Shown piece by piece: positions 35,986 to 48,508 of a DNA stretch of 64,000 nt (position 1 is its first letter; every line of letters begins with the position of its first letter). The notes beneath the pieces were generated by a model. The model worked only from the letters and a program-made list of their open reading frames with translations. It was not told the DNA's origin and searched no databases. Position numbers and translations under genes: made by a program. The stretch is from Plasmodium coatneyi (Eukaryota > Apicomplexa > Aconoidasida > Haemosporida > Plasmodiidae), in the NCBI RefSeq assembly GCF_001680005.1, contig NC_033569.1, forward strand, positions 868,001-932,000, read 5' to 3'.

Positions 35986-37400
35986 CGGAACTTCCGCTTA
36001 ATAATTTCATTATAGCCGAATTCTGCTATTCACAATTTTTTTTAAGGGATTTCCATTAGAAAGAATTTATCCGTCGACTTAATTTGCTGATACTTTCCAT
36101 ATTTGGCACTTAAATACTTGAGAGTGAATTACATGGTGAAAGGTTAAATAGAGAAAAAGGGGGAAGGGGAAAAGTTGATATTAATATTAATTTCTGGCGG
36201 GCATATATATTTCATACATGCTGTGTAATTAAGTACATCACGATAGGAAAATGGAATATTTCGTCATTTCCCCTTTTTGTGTATTTTTAAGTTGTTGAAA
36301 AGAGTATAAGCTTGGAATACCCAGTGGAGTACCTTCGTCAGTGAAGATGGTCAGATGGGCAATTTTAAACTGAGGGAAATTCCATTACGGCGGCGCTTTT
36401 GTTCCCTCCCGGTCGCTGCATGAACATTCTTCTTTCTCCTGTTGTTCGCATTTTATTGACGATGTGTTGTTAATAATTTTTACTTAAAATTTGTATGTTA
36501 GAAAATTTCGTGATTAGTAGTATTTTTTTCTGATAATAATTTGTTCTTAGTGATTCCTTCTTTTTTTTCACTCCTTTTAATATTTCACATTTGTTCGGAG
36601 GGAAAAAAAAAAAAAAGCATGCAAATTTGAGAGGTATATATATACACGGTAGGGAGAGAGAGAGAATGCGTATATCCTCAATAGCGGTGTTATACATATA
36701 CATATAAATTCACATATTGAGCAAAAAAAAAAAAAATTGTTCCCATATTGCGGGTGAAATTCTCCTACAGAGAGTATGTTCCTCACTTCTGTTCTGCAGG
36801 CACCCTTTGTTTTTTCGTCGCAATTTGTTAACAATGTGTTGTTGATAATTTCTACGTAAAAATTATATATTTAAAAATTTTATGTTATGTAGTATTTTTT
36901 ACCTCTGACAATAATTTGTTCTCAGTGATATTTCTTCTTTTTTTATGGTGAATGTTTTTCTGTGCATAAATTTCATCCCTCTGTTGAACAACTTATACTA
37001 ATTTGAAACGAACGCATATTCTAAGGGCACATTGCCCCACAGGGTAAACAAGCATTGCGTTCAGCTTAAGTGTAAAAGTTGTATAGAACAGAATAAAAAA
37101 TAGGAATAATGTTCTGCATAACAGGAAGCAATAAATGCATAATGTTTTGTAAAGATGAACAAAGAAAAAATGAAAAAGAACAAAAAAAGAAATAAAAGGA
37201 AAAAAAAATAAAGTGAAAAAAGAAAAAAAAGTAGTGAAAAAAAAGTGAAAAATGAAAAATTCCACACATACTTCTTCAAGTAATCCATCTAATAATGTTA
37301 ATATGAATATTGAAGGAATGAAAATGAAAAATTCTGCACATATACTACTTCCTGGAAGTGAGCACGTCAGTCAGTCATAGAAGAATGATAATATGGATGT
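35986..37400 (+). promoter_or_regulatory. SICAvar-4 upstream region with a duplicated segment
   Basis: 35986-36480 matches the block before SICAvar-3, including TTCCATTACGGCGGCGCTTT and CTCCCGGTCGCTGCATG. A segment containing GTGTTGTTAATAATTTT and AATAATTTGTTCTTAGTGAT (about 36430-36560) is repeated in diverged form at about 36815-36935, giving a local duplication absent before SICAvar-3. No gene seen. Confidence 0.45.
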
Positions 37401-37482
37401 AAATGAGGAAGGAAAATGTGTTGAATGTAATGCTTGATGAAATGTTATTCCTAATTTGATATGTAAAACAAATTATTGAATA
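37401..37482 (+). promoter_or_regulatory. Conserved SICAvar 5' leader
   Basis: Carries GATGAAATGTTATTCC, TTTGATATGTAAAAC and AAATTATTGAATAATGG, matching the leaders of the other three genes and fixing the start at 37483. Confidence 0.45.
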
Positions 37483-40400
37483 ATGGCTTTGAATGTGCCT
37501 TCAGATGCAAATTTTCAGGCTTTGAAACAGAGGTGGTTAGTGGCAAATGGATATAAGGAGGGTAAAGGGAATGTGGTGGAGGTAAAGTATTCTACTGAGG
37601 AAAATATGTGGGATAGAAGTATTCAATTTTACAAGGTTATATGATTCTACTGGAGTAATAATAAAGGTATATAATACACATAGAACATATATAAATGTAT
37701 TATTCCTAATTTATAGACACAGCTACATGACCAAATAGTCGTCTGGGTTGATGAAATCCTTAGAGGAATGAATAGTAATGATAATGAGGATGAAGCTCGA
37801 GAAGGGTGTGAACATGTGAACAGTGAAACGGGAAAAATGACCGACGCAGATATGGAAGTATGCACATTTATTTTAAAAAATTTGTTGAAAATATGGAAAA
37901 TAAGCACGACAGGAAAAGGAAGGAAAGAAGTTGATATAGAAATGGAAGAATATATACATTGTACAATAGTGAATTCATGGTTACATGAATACATGAATGT
38001 AAACTGTGCACCATGGGATATTATGACCAGTGCATATGATGCAATGAAATACTTGTGCAAACTACTTAATCCAGAGGGAGAGTGTAAAAACTGCGTGTAC
38101 AAGCAATTGGAACCTATGGCAATATTAACTAAAATCAGTATGCTGCAACATATTCGCAATGCAATAAGCAAAAATAGGGAAATTATGGAATTAATAAATA
38201 ACAAGTTCCCGAAAAAACAATGTCCAAAACCACCACCACCGAAACCGAAAAATGCTCTATCATCAGCAACACATCCACCAGCAGGGAAGGTAGCAGCAGC
38301 AGAAAAGTCCGTCACTATCCCCCCCAAGACGGTCACCACAACAGACCTATTCGTAAAAGTATTGAAGAAATGGATAGAAGAAGAAGGGTTACATGGACAG
38401 GGCGGTTATGTAATATTCATTGTTTTCGTGTGAAAAGTGAATTCCGCTTATATGAAAAAGCATATATAGAATAATAAAATTCGAGTAAGGTAATTCTTGA
38501 AAGAATATTAATGTGCACATCATCTATACTATTCTTATTTTTTTAGAATGACGTATGGGAAAATATAAGGAAAAAGAATAAAGATGAAATAATGAAGTTA
38601 CTGAGGAGCCCAGACAATAGGAAATTGAAAAGTTTATGTGCTAAGGATGAAGAAGGACAAATTAATATTCTTCCACAGGAAAAAGGGTTCTGCAAAGCCA
38701 TGGTAAGGATATTCCTACATATGAATGGTATGGTTACTGAAGGAAACAACGTAATAAAGGATAAGGAATATAAGGAAAGCGATTCCCTCAGGAGGTGTAT
38801 AATGGATACAATAAATATGTACCAATTACTTGGAAAGTATAGGTGCTATCAGAAATATGCACCATATGCATATAGAATTGCACAAGGCGAAGGTGCGAAA
38901 CTTGGTCTTCCTGCTAATAGTGGGAAGTGTGCATGGATGAATTCGCAACAGTTAATAATGGGAGCGAAGTTGTTCGGAGGTACAGTTGCCGAGTTAAATG
39001 AAAATCAAATACAGGGAATTACAGATTGGGCGAACATAAAACAAGGAGGTGAACGTTTCTGCAATGACCAGACAAGTAATAAAGGAAGAGGCAAGGGGGG
39101 GAAAGAAATAAAGAATGGGAAGGAGGAGTGGTTGAATGAGGATGAAAGAGAAGGACTTCAGAGTACAGTAGAAAAGAAGAAGTATCTAACGAAGGAAGGA
39201 ATAGAGCATGTTATGCAAGGAATAGCAGATGGTACCATAACAACAAATGAAGATCTAGAACAAATATTAGGTGCGGCAGAAACATGCCCTACAGGAAAGA
39301 CAAAAATGGAATGCATAAAAAACAAAATTCAAGAATTGAGGTCCTCTAAACAACCACCTCCACCCCCCAAACACACATCCCAACCAGCAAATGCGGTTGA
39401 TTGCAAGGATGATAGTGATAGGGCATGTTTGGATGCAAAGGTTGGCCAAATGTTCGAAACCCGATGGGTAAGTAACAATATTTGTTTATGTTTTCATTCT
39501 TCTTCTTCCTCCTTCTAACTCCCTTTCTCCTTTATCTTCTAAGGAAATATTTTTCATGGGAAATGGAACAAGTATTCCAATCCATGTAAGGAGTAGTTGT
39601 TGTTGTTAGGTGGGTGGTAGGTGTAAGGGAAGGTGGTGTTAGGGGAGGAAGGAAAGGGAAGATGGGTTGTTAGGGGTGGTTGGTAGAAGGAAGGTTATTA
39701 GGTGGGTGCTAGGTGGAAGGAAGTTTGTTAGGGGTGGTGGTCGAATATAAGTATATATATAAAAATGAATATGTACACATGTCCTCCCTTCCTATTTTTA
39801 GAGTGCAACGAAGGAGCAAGTGTATAGTTTATTCGATGAATTTTCTAGTGCAGTGGACGAAGAGGATAATACAAGTAGTTTTGGGGCTGTGTGTGATCAA
39901 ATTGCGGACAGTACTAATCTACAGAGGAAGAACTTACCCAGATGCTTCTGTAAGATTCTTATAAAGAATTTAGTTAAAGTAACAAACAACAAGAGCACGT
40001 ATATGTACAAGGGTGACATGAAAAAGGTGTATGACATCCAGCCGAATGCTCGATGTGATTTATTAAACTTATGGTTATTCTTATATGGGTCAATATATGA
40101 TGTAAGCGAACAAGATGTTAAATATGCATTCAAAGCAATATCTAATTTGAAAGAAATTTTTCCAAATGGGGAATATGAGGATTGTGTATATACTGGAAAT
40201 TTTTCAGTGAACGAAGCGAAGGAAGGTGTTGGTTTCAAGGACATTTATAAATGGTTTTTGAATCATGACATTAAAAACAAAATGGGGGCAATACGTAACG
40301 AGAATGCATGCAAGAGCAAAGACGGGGAGGATGACCACAGTGGTAGACTTCCAAAGAGGGAACTCAAAGAATTGAGTACCGAAATGCAGGATAAAGCTAA

Positions 40401-42986
40401 TAAAGTTAACCAAGAAATAGAGGCAGGGCGTACCATAGTTCAAGCAGTTGACAAGGAAGTAAAACCTCCTAGTTCCGGTGGGCATGCAGGGGGACCCTCT
40501 ATCCCCAAATCAGGTTGTTCTAAACATTTAGGAAGTAAAGTCTTGGACGAAGAGGAAGGTATAGTATATAACCCTTATATATATATTTTTTATTGTTCAT
40601 GAGGGACAGTACACACATTGCTCCTACAACATCTGTTCTAGTTTGAACATCGCATATTATATATAAACCATGGGCATGATTGCATTTCCTGTCCTTGCAT
40701 TCTATAATTATTCTATAGAAAACTGGGGAGAATTATTTACAAAATTCTCCAACTATCCGAATGATCAGGATACAGAATATGAACAGAATAAATTGAAGAG
40801 TTTATCCGTATGGTGTGAAGTGGAAGATGATGATGGAGTAAATTTATCAAAGCATAAGGAATTTTGCCAATTACTCCTAAAGAATTTACTAATGGTAAAT
40901 GGAATTAAATATAAATGTGAAAAGGAGCAAGACAAACATGGAGGAAAGAAGTGGTGTGTTAAAGCATGTGATTTATTGAATATATGGTTAATACATATTA
41001 AGGATGAATGCGTATCGGAGGATGTTATTAAAGAAGTGTTCAAAAGGGTACACTCCGTAGACGGAATTTTCAGTGAGACGGGGGATTACACTAACTGCAT
41101 GTATGGAAGGATTAGTAATTTAAGGAGGGATAATGATGATATGTTAAATAATATGCTGAAATGGATGCAGTGTAAAAAAGGGAAGGGACAGTTGGACGAG
41201 ATTTATAAAAAGAACTGGTGTAATAAAAGTGCTGCACTGAAAAGGTCAAAGGGATGGAATGAATGGAAGGGTAAAAGTAAAAATACAGAGAGGGAGCAGG
41301 AGGGGGAGGATTATGTGAAGAAACTGAAAGAGGTGGAAAAACAGAAGGAGAGCATATTACAAGAGATAAAAAAGGTGTCCTTAGGACAAGAACCACCATC
41401 ACCCCCCGTCTCCGACTCCTGGGCCACGACCGAAAGGAGTGAAGAAGCTGGAGGAGGAGGGGTGCCTACATCAAATGAAACGGAAGAAACAGGGAAAAAG
41501 GAATCACCACCTCCTGCCAAAGTCCCTGGCGAATCGGAGAAAGAAGAAAAAAAGCCACCAGTTCCTATACCAGAGAAACCACAGCCAAAACCTGCAGGGC
41601 AGGCTGAAGAGACAGGACCACTCCCTCCATCATCCGGACTATCACCTGATCGACAATCAGAACCAATATTACCGCAAGCACCAACATTATCATCCGGAAG
41701 TACTAAACGAACAAAAGAGCGTCGGGAGGTGGTTGTCCCAGTCACCCCTCCGGTTCCTGTTCCTGCCCAAATTAGTAACAAGGAAGGGATGGACAACCTT
41801 TCCAACCTCCTTACCCCATACCTTCCTTTGTCTCCTGTCCTAATTGGTATTTCTGCTATAAGCTACCTCCTTTGGAAGGTAAGAAAAACAATCAAAAGAA
41901 CAAGAAAAAAAGAAAGAAAAAAAAAATGAAGGAAAAAGTATAAGAAAACAAAAAAAAAAAAAAAAAAAAACTAAAAGAAATAAAGAAAGAAAAAAAAGAA
42001 AAGAAAAAGAAAAAAAAGAAAAAAGGAAAAATTATTTTTAGAAGAATAAAAAAAAAAGAAAAAAAAAATTCATATTAGAAGAAAAGAAGGAAAAAAATAA
42101 AATAAAGTTGAATGAATGAGTTAGGGCGTTTGCGTGGGATTTCGCATTTTAGAGTTTAATGTTTTAGGGTATAAGAACAACAATATGACCTGGTGTTTAG
42201 CTGTTTTCGGGTGTAGGAACAGCAATGGTTGTTGGTGTTTATCGGTTTCAGGGTGTGGGAACAACAATATGGCCTGCTGTTCAGCTGTTTTTGAGGGTGT
42301 AAGAACCACAATGTGGCCTGGTGTTTAGCTGTCTCGAAGTATAAGAACAGCAATGTGGCATGGTATTTAACAACTTAGGATGTGTGTGCTCGATAGGGTG
42401 CATGTAAAGAAAGGAAAAGAAAAAAAAGGAAGAAAAAAAAAAAAGGAGCACACCTTCTTTCTTCATACCTTGAATGTAAACTCCCGACTTATTTTATACT
42501 GATTGTTCTGGTCTTAGGAACAACAATTCGCACCCTAAAAATTACTTTTTCTTTTCTTTTTTGTAGTATTTTGCCCTACCCAGTAAAAGAAGACGTAAGA
42601 GAAGAGCAAATCAAGTACGTGCTCCAGCTTTACAGGCACAAATTATCCAACACATAGAGGAGGATGGTCCTCATGAGTATACCTTAGTAAAGGAACGCAG
42701 ACAACCAAGATCAACACCACAGAAAACAAGGAAACAAGTTGGTAAGCGTGGTGGTCGCCGTGGTGTTGGCCGATGTACTATTATTGATATCCATTTAGAA
42801 GTCTTAGACGAATGTCAAAAAAAGGACCTGCATTCGACGAAGGAAGACTTTTTTGAAATTTTGATTCAAGAATTTATGGGAAGCGAATTCATGAAAGAAG
42901 AAAAGATTCCTAAGGAGCAGGTTGCAAGTTCCGATTTCGGGTTTATGGAGGATGACTTTGTTCCTAAGGAAGAAATTCATAAGTGA
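37483..42986 (+). CDS. SICAvar: SICAvar-4, 6-exon variant antigen
   Basis: Model: 37483-37581, 37717-38409, 38547-39467, 39802-40558, 40719-41878, 42567-42986; phases agree and give 1349 residues. Exon 1 has F.ALKQRWL. Exons 2 and 3 (34-571) are alpha-type Cys-rich domains; exon 3 ends KVGQMFETRW like SICAvar-3. Exon 4 (572-823) is beta-type with CDLLNLWLFLYG. Exon 5 (824-1210) joins the second beta domain (CDLLNIWLIHIKDEC), a Pro/Glu-rich spacer and the TM (ending SYLLWK); SICAvar-1 and -3 split this over two exons. Exon 6 is the tail with IIDIHLEV and FFEILIQEF; a TGA at 42984 ends it after little more than one acidic repeat, so the tail is short (139 residues). Repeat DNA of the tail type continues past the stop. 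Confidence 0.92.
39590..39745 (+). repeat. Minisatellite in SICAvar-4 intron 3
   Basis: GTTAGGTGGGTGGTAGGTG and GTTAGGGGTGGT units, a short member of the class filling SICAvar-1 intron 4. Confidence 0.7.
42120..42370 (+). repeat. Last-intron repeats of SICAvar-4
   Basis: One GGATTTCGCATTTTAG copy, then four to five units of about 45-50 bases with AACAACAATATGGCCTG and TGTTTAGCTGTTTT, between the TM exon and the tail exon. Confidence 0.82.
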
Positions 42987-44049
42987 AATATTCCTAGGGA
43001 ATGTGTTCCTATGGAACAGGTTCCAAGTTCAGATTCTGGGTTTAGGGAAGGAAGACTTTGTTCCTAAGGAAGAATTTTCTATGGTTGATGTTCCTGAGGA
43101 AGGTGTCCCTAAGGAAGGCATTTCTTTGTAACATGTTGAGGGTTGAGATTCCGGGTTTAGGGAAGGAGGGCTTTGTTCCAAAGGAAAATGTTCTTAAGGG
43201 TAGTGTTCTTAAGGAACAGGTTTAATGTTCAGATTCCGGGTTTAGGATGTAGTAAATATTTTATTTATATATAAAACGATAGAACTTTATTTAGGTATGA
43301 TTAATTTTTTCATCATGGAGCAGAACCTTGTGAGACATGCAAATATTAGGAAGTGATAATGTAGAAAAATATTCATATAAAAAATACTTATGTAGTATGT
43401 ATAGACGCAGAACGTATTAAGTTCATTTGTTCAATGAACACACACATATCTCTGGAATTTTTTTTTCTATTAGGGTTGCTCTAACATATTGGGAATGGGA
43501 CGAATTTATGGAATAAAAAGAGTTCCTTTTTTTTTTTTTTGTTTCACCTTTTTCACATAGTTCATGCTTATGCGATTCTCCTCTGCATGTATATATGTAA
43601 GGAACCGTAAGAAAATTTTTTTTTTTTGGTTATATGGGGGTGTTTCTTCCTTTTTTTTTTTCGTTTTGTACTAAAGGATTCACGTTAATGCTTAATAAAT
43701 ATAAGCCAAAAGAACTCGTTAATACATTCCTATTTGTTGGTAAAATTTCCTTTCTCTAGCAAGATCCAAAATATGTTCATTAAATTTTTTTTTTGTTATA
43801 GTTTTTTACCTTAATAATTTTTTTATCTTAATAATTTTTTTTTTCCCTAATTCCAATTATGGACATATTTGATAAAAGTTCTCGTCCACGTTTTGCGCGA
43901 GAATTTGCGCGAGGCGTCGCGGAACTTCGCAACGGTTCGCCCCCGCCTTCTTTCATTTTACACATCTTTTAGATGCAGTTCAAACAAAACGGAAATAAGG
44001 ATGTTTACATAAAACAGAGGAAAGCTGCGTCTCATCCCTTGTGTGTTTA
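42987..44049 (+). other. SICAvar-4 3' flank and a GC-rich island
   Basis: Decayed tail repeats to about 43240; then 43235-43680 matches the SICAvar-2 3' flank. At 43880-43950 there is a CpG-rich island (TTTTGCGCGAGAATTTGCGC, GAGGCGTCGCGGAACTTCGC) unlike its AT-rich surroundings. No gene recognised. Confidence 0.55.
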
Positions 44050-44840
44050 TTCGAAATAAAGTACAATATTATTCAAAAAAAAAAAACATGCCCTAATATT
44101 TTGTCACAGAACAAATTGCAAGAAAAGAAAAAAAATACCCTAATAAATGTTGTCACGGAAAAAATTGCCCTAATATAAATTGTGTCACAGAAAAAAATTG
44201 CACCAAAAAAGAAATTGTCAAAAAAAGTTGTCCAAAAAAACAAAATGTGCCCTAATATAAATTTTGTCACAGAGAAAAAATTGTCCAAAAAAGAAAAAAT
44301 GCCCTAAAATATAAATTTGTCACATAGAAAAAATTGCAAAAAAAAAAAAAATTGTCAAAAGAAAAAATGCCCTAATACAAATTTTGTCACACAGAAAAAA
44401 TTGTCAAAAAAAAAAAAGAAATTGCAAAAAAGGAATTCTCCAAAAAAAAATGTCCAAAAAATTGCCCTAAATATAAATTTGTCAAAAAAAAAAAGGTTGT
44501 CCAAAAAAAGAAAAAAATGCCCTAATAAATGTGTCAAAAAAATTGTCCAAAAAAAAAAGAAAAAATGCCCTAATACAAATTTTGTCACACAGAAAAAATT
44601 GCACCAAAAAAAAAAAAAAATTGTCCAAAAAAAGGAACAAAAAAATGTCCAAAAATTGCCCTAATATAAATTTCGTCACACAGAAAAAATTGCAAAAAAA
44701 ATAAAATAAAATTGTCAAAAAAAAAGTTGTCCAAAAAAAGAAATGCCCTAATATAAATTTGTCACAGAAAATTTTCACAGAGAATTGTTTAGAAAAAATG
44801 CCCTAATATAAAAGTTGTCACAGAGAAAAAAATGCGACAA
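44050..44840. repeat. A-rich tandem array with GCCCTAAT and TTGTCACA motifs
   Basis: Around fifteen irregular units combine GCCCTAATATAAATTTTGTC, ACACAGAAAAAATTG and poly-A spacers. The stretches of Lys/Asn-rich or Phe-rich open frame here are artefacts. It lies upstream of KIR-C. Confidence 0.85.
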
Positions 44841-45452
44841 AAAAAAAGGAGGGGGCTTGGCTTTTCACTGCTTTTTTTTTTTTTGCGCAAAGTTCTTAAT
44901 TTCTAGCCCACCATGAATCACATCACATGTATCACAATGATCGCTTCTCATCCTCCCCGCAAAAAAAAAAGAGTGTTCTCACAAAAAAAAAGAAAGAGAA
45001 AAGAGGAAAAAAGAAAAAAGAATAATAAGTATATTAAGAAGAAAAACGAATAAAAGAAGAATTAAAAAAAAAAAAAAAAAAAAGGGGAAAGAATGAATAA
45101 AATTAATATAAAAAAAAATAGAAAAATAAAAATAAAGAGGGACATTAATATATATAGATATAATCTACATTAGAATGGAAGGAAGGTGGCAGGAAGGAAT
45201 AAATAAATTCCCCACATATATAAATAGAAGAAAAATAAGTATAAATAATACCTATAAATAATAAGTATAAATATATGTAAATATGTAAGTGAAGGAAGGT
45301 TGTTACGGGTCTAAGGAAGGAAAGAAACAATACAATGCCACCCAAAAATGTACTTTTGGGCAAAAATGTTTATGGAAGTATGCAAATATTAACATGAAAT
45401 TATTACCCAAACCGCACAAAACATTACAACAACAGCAGATTAGAAGAAGAGA
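44841..45452 (+). other. AT-rich DNA upstream of KIR-C
   Basis: Homopolymer-rich and AT-rich; simple TATATA and ATAAATA repeats near 45140-45280. Presumed promoter and leader of KIR-C. No gene seen. Confidence 0.45.
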
Positions 45453-48400
45453 ATGGATGCCCAGGTAATGGAATGTTGTATAAATACAATATCATGCATA
45501 CAAAATATTATGCACATTATGCATATACAATATTATATGCACATACAAAATTGAATAAAAAAAATGCAACAAATAAATGTAGTAAAAATGTGCATAAGAA
45601 GAAAAAAATGTGCTCACAAAATTGAAAGAAGAAAAAAAAAATGTGCTTAAGAAAAATGTAAGGGAAGTGAACATATGTGAAGGAAATGTACACACATATA
45701 TATATGTGGGAAGAACACTTACGTATATACATATTTTACTTCCTTGTGTTACCAATTCTATATATATTTTTAGAAGACCGCTTCTGACAAGTTACCCTCA
45801 GAACAAATTTACGATGTGTTCGATGGGGACAGTGAGTACGGAAGTCTTAATGGAGGCCGCGGATGCTGCCGGCAAGCAGAGAACGACGTAGGGGATGTAT
45901 TGCAAATGTACTTCCATGGTAAAAATCAGGCCAAGAAAGTTATAGGGAATTACTGTTACGCGTGTAAAATGAATCACGACAGTGCTTCCAATGTGGAATG
46001 GTGCCTATTCTTTTATTATTGGTTAGGTAGTAAAATAAATGCGTCAAACAGAGAGTCCATATTCTGGAATGCCATGAAAGCAGTTTATGAGGAGTTGAAG
46101 AAGTTATCACGTAATAATAAGGAGTGCAAGAATAAATGTAGTAATATATATGATAATAGTACTAGCTGGGACATATTCGAGAACGGTAAAAAACTGTTCG
46201 ATTATTATTATGATTATAGTGCTTTGCAGAAGCAGCCAAATTGCAGTGAACACTCCTGCCGCCACAAGTACACGCAGTATAAGGAGGAAGCTAAGAAATC
46301 GTATACAAAATTAAAAGGTATCTGTGATTTAAGCGGTGATAACTACTGTGACCAATTTAAGAGGGACAGCAGTAAATACAATAATGGGAATATATCACCA
46401 TTACCATGTACCAAAGCGCCTGAAGAGGAACCTACCTTAACCGTGGCACAGGTAATACAAAACTTCTTCCTTCCTATACAAAAATAAATGAACCAGTATA
46501 TATGCATATATATGTATATACCTATATATGTGCATGTATATGTATGTACATGTGTATATATGCATATATATGTATAGGTATACATATATATTATATACTG
46601 TAAAAAATGAATGAATGAAACCATATGCAAAATATTTCATTCAAAATGCATATATGAAAAATGCACATATGCATCAGAATGAATATGTATATATACAAAT
46701 GCACATATGCATAGAATGGAATGCATGTAGAATAGAATGTACATTCATATTTTGTGCATGCATATGGTGTGTCCGTATAATAATACTATATGCACGTTAT
46801 AATGGAAGAACATATATATACCTATATATTCCACTCTCTCCCTCCTTCTTTGCCAACTATATAGTTGAAGGACCTGAAGGAAAGCAGTTTACCCTCCCAT
46901 AAAGATTTCTATAGTGAATTCGAGGAGGCTACTGGAAGGGAATGTACCTCCATTAAGGAGGGGGCCGATCAATTAAAAAATAAAATAGAAAGTGTATTAA
47001 TAAATTACACGGGACTCCAAGCCTTGAAGAGTCTGATCACGAATGCTTACTGTAGGGCATGCCAAATAAAGAAAAATTTAGGACCTAATAATGATACACC
47101 TTGTCGTGCCTTTTACCATTGGGTGGAGAAGGAAGTCCCTTATGGTGACAATAGTTATACCTTGTTGGAAGTCCTCGGAAGAATTTACAGTACGCTAGAT
47201 GATGCTACCCACAAGGATTATAAATGCAATGTTAATTATAAAGATGCTGGCAAAGAAATTTCCAAGTCTAGGAAAATAGTATTTAACCATTACTACAACT
47301 GTAAGGACGTACAGCAGTATTTACAGCAGAGGAAGGGCACTACATATGACGATGATTGGGGGGACTACAAGTATAACATTGATGAGGCATGTAAAGAAGT
47401 GGAAAAATACTGCCAGGAGGGTGGTAGGGATGACCCATACTGTGGCGAATATGAGAACACGTACAAACCTTACTGCAAAGGAATAGACGACAAACCAATA
47501 ACATGTCCTGAATCCCCTGCGGAAACTGTACATGAGACCACGGATCAACTTCGTGCTTCATCCAACCAGGGACAGGTAGTGAGGCAAAATGCCGAAACCC
47601 ATACAGCAACTACAATGACTGGGGTTGGTCCAGAATCTTCACTTCAGGGAGGTTCCCTGCAGGGTGCTGAACATCACCGTAAGGTCACTGCATCAGATGT
47701 AATGAACCCACTTTCTGAGGTAGGACCAGATTTGGGACTGGAGGGTCATCCAGAACATAGGAATGGTCACCTCGGAACGACTCCCTCTACACTCAGCACG
47801 GAAAGTACAACTGGTTCTGTGGCACCTGCTGCTGTGTCAGGTGCATTGGCTACAATTGGAATACCAACAGCCCTATTCTTTCTATATAAAGTGAGTACAA
47901 GTACAATTACAATAACAATTATAATTACCATTATAATTATAATTGTCCATTACAATTATAATTATAATTACAATCACAACTACAATTATAATTATAATTA
48001 TAATTACTGTTACCATTATAATTAGTACAACGCACGTAAAAGTATAAATAATAACATATTCATTACTTACTATTTTTTTTTTTATGCGTGTGTGTTATCT
48101 ATATAAAAAAGTGTGTATATACACACATTAATTGAACTATGCTGTGTATGTTATATATATTTGGGGAATACATACATATATTTTCACACACCATTCCATT
48201 GCCCCTCCCCTCCTTTCCTTCCTTTTCTGTCTTAGTATACCAATTTATTTTCTGGCTTAAGTGGCAATTCTCCCAAAAGAAAAAGAAGATCAACCAACTC
48301 TAACTTTGACAACACATCCAACGACGATGACACCTCAACATACGAATCAACGTATGATTCAACGGACACTTCAACAGAAGTTTCGACAGTAGCATCTGTA

Positions 48401-48508
48401 ACAGATGCGTCTACGGTATATAACGAAAGACCACGCACAAGAGCAGCAAGAGCAAATAATAGACAACAACAGGGACAAAGAAAGAATATTGCTTACCATC
48501 GTATGTAA
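45453..48508 (+). CDS. kir: KIR-C, two-domain KIR variant protein, 4 exons
   Basis: Model: 45453-45464 (micro-exon MDAQ, donor GTAATG), 45774-46451, 46865-47890, 48236-48508; all phase 0, 662 residues. Exon 2 (residues 5-230) is a KIR domain starting LPSEQIYDVFD with CLFFYYWLGSK. Exon 3 (231-572) starts again with LPSHKDFYSEFE and is a second KIR domain whose hallmark is diverged (CRAFYHWVEKEV), then a Ser/Thr/His-rich spacer and a TM (GALATIGIPTALFFLYK). Exon 4 is the tail, ending RKNIAYHRM, not YQNM. It is the only + strand KIR here and faces KIR-D tail to tail. Duplicated-domain KIRs are a known minority type; it pairs best with KIR-D, which has the same plan and a similar tail end. Confidence 0.92.
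47891..48030 (+). repeat. TAATTA/ACAATT microsatellite in KIR-C intron 3
   Basis: Short imperfect units of ACAATTATAATTATAATT type start within a few bases of the splice donor at 47891. Confidence 0.85.

Noticed and set aside
44015..44790. Lys/Asn-rich and Phe-rich ORFs on both strands
   Set aside because: Translations of the A-rich tandem array; composition alone explains them.
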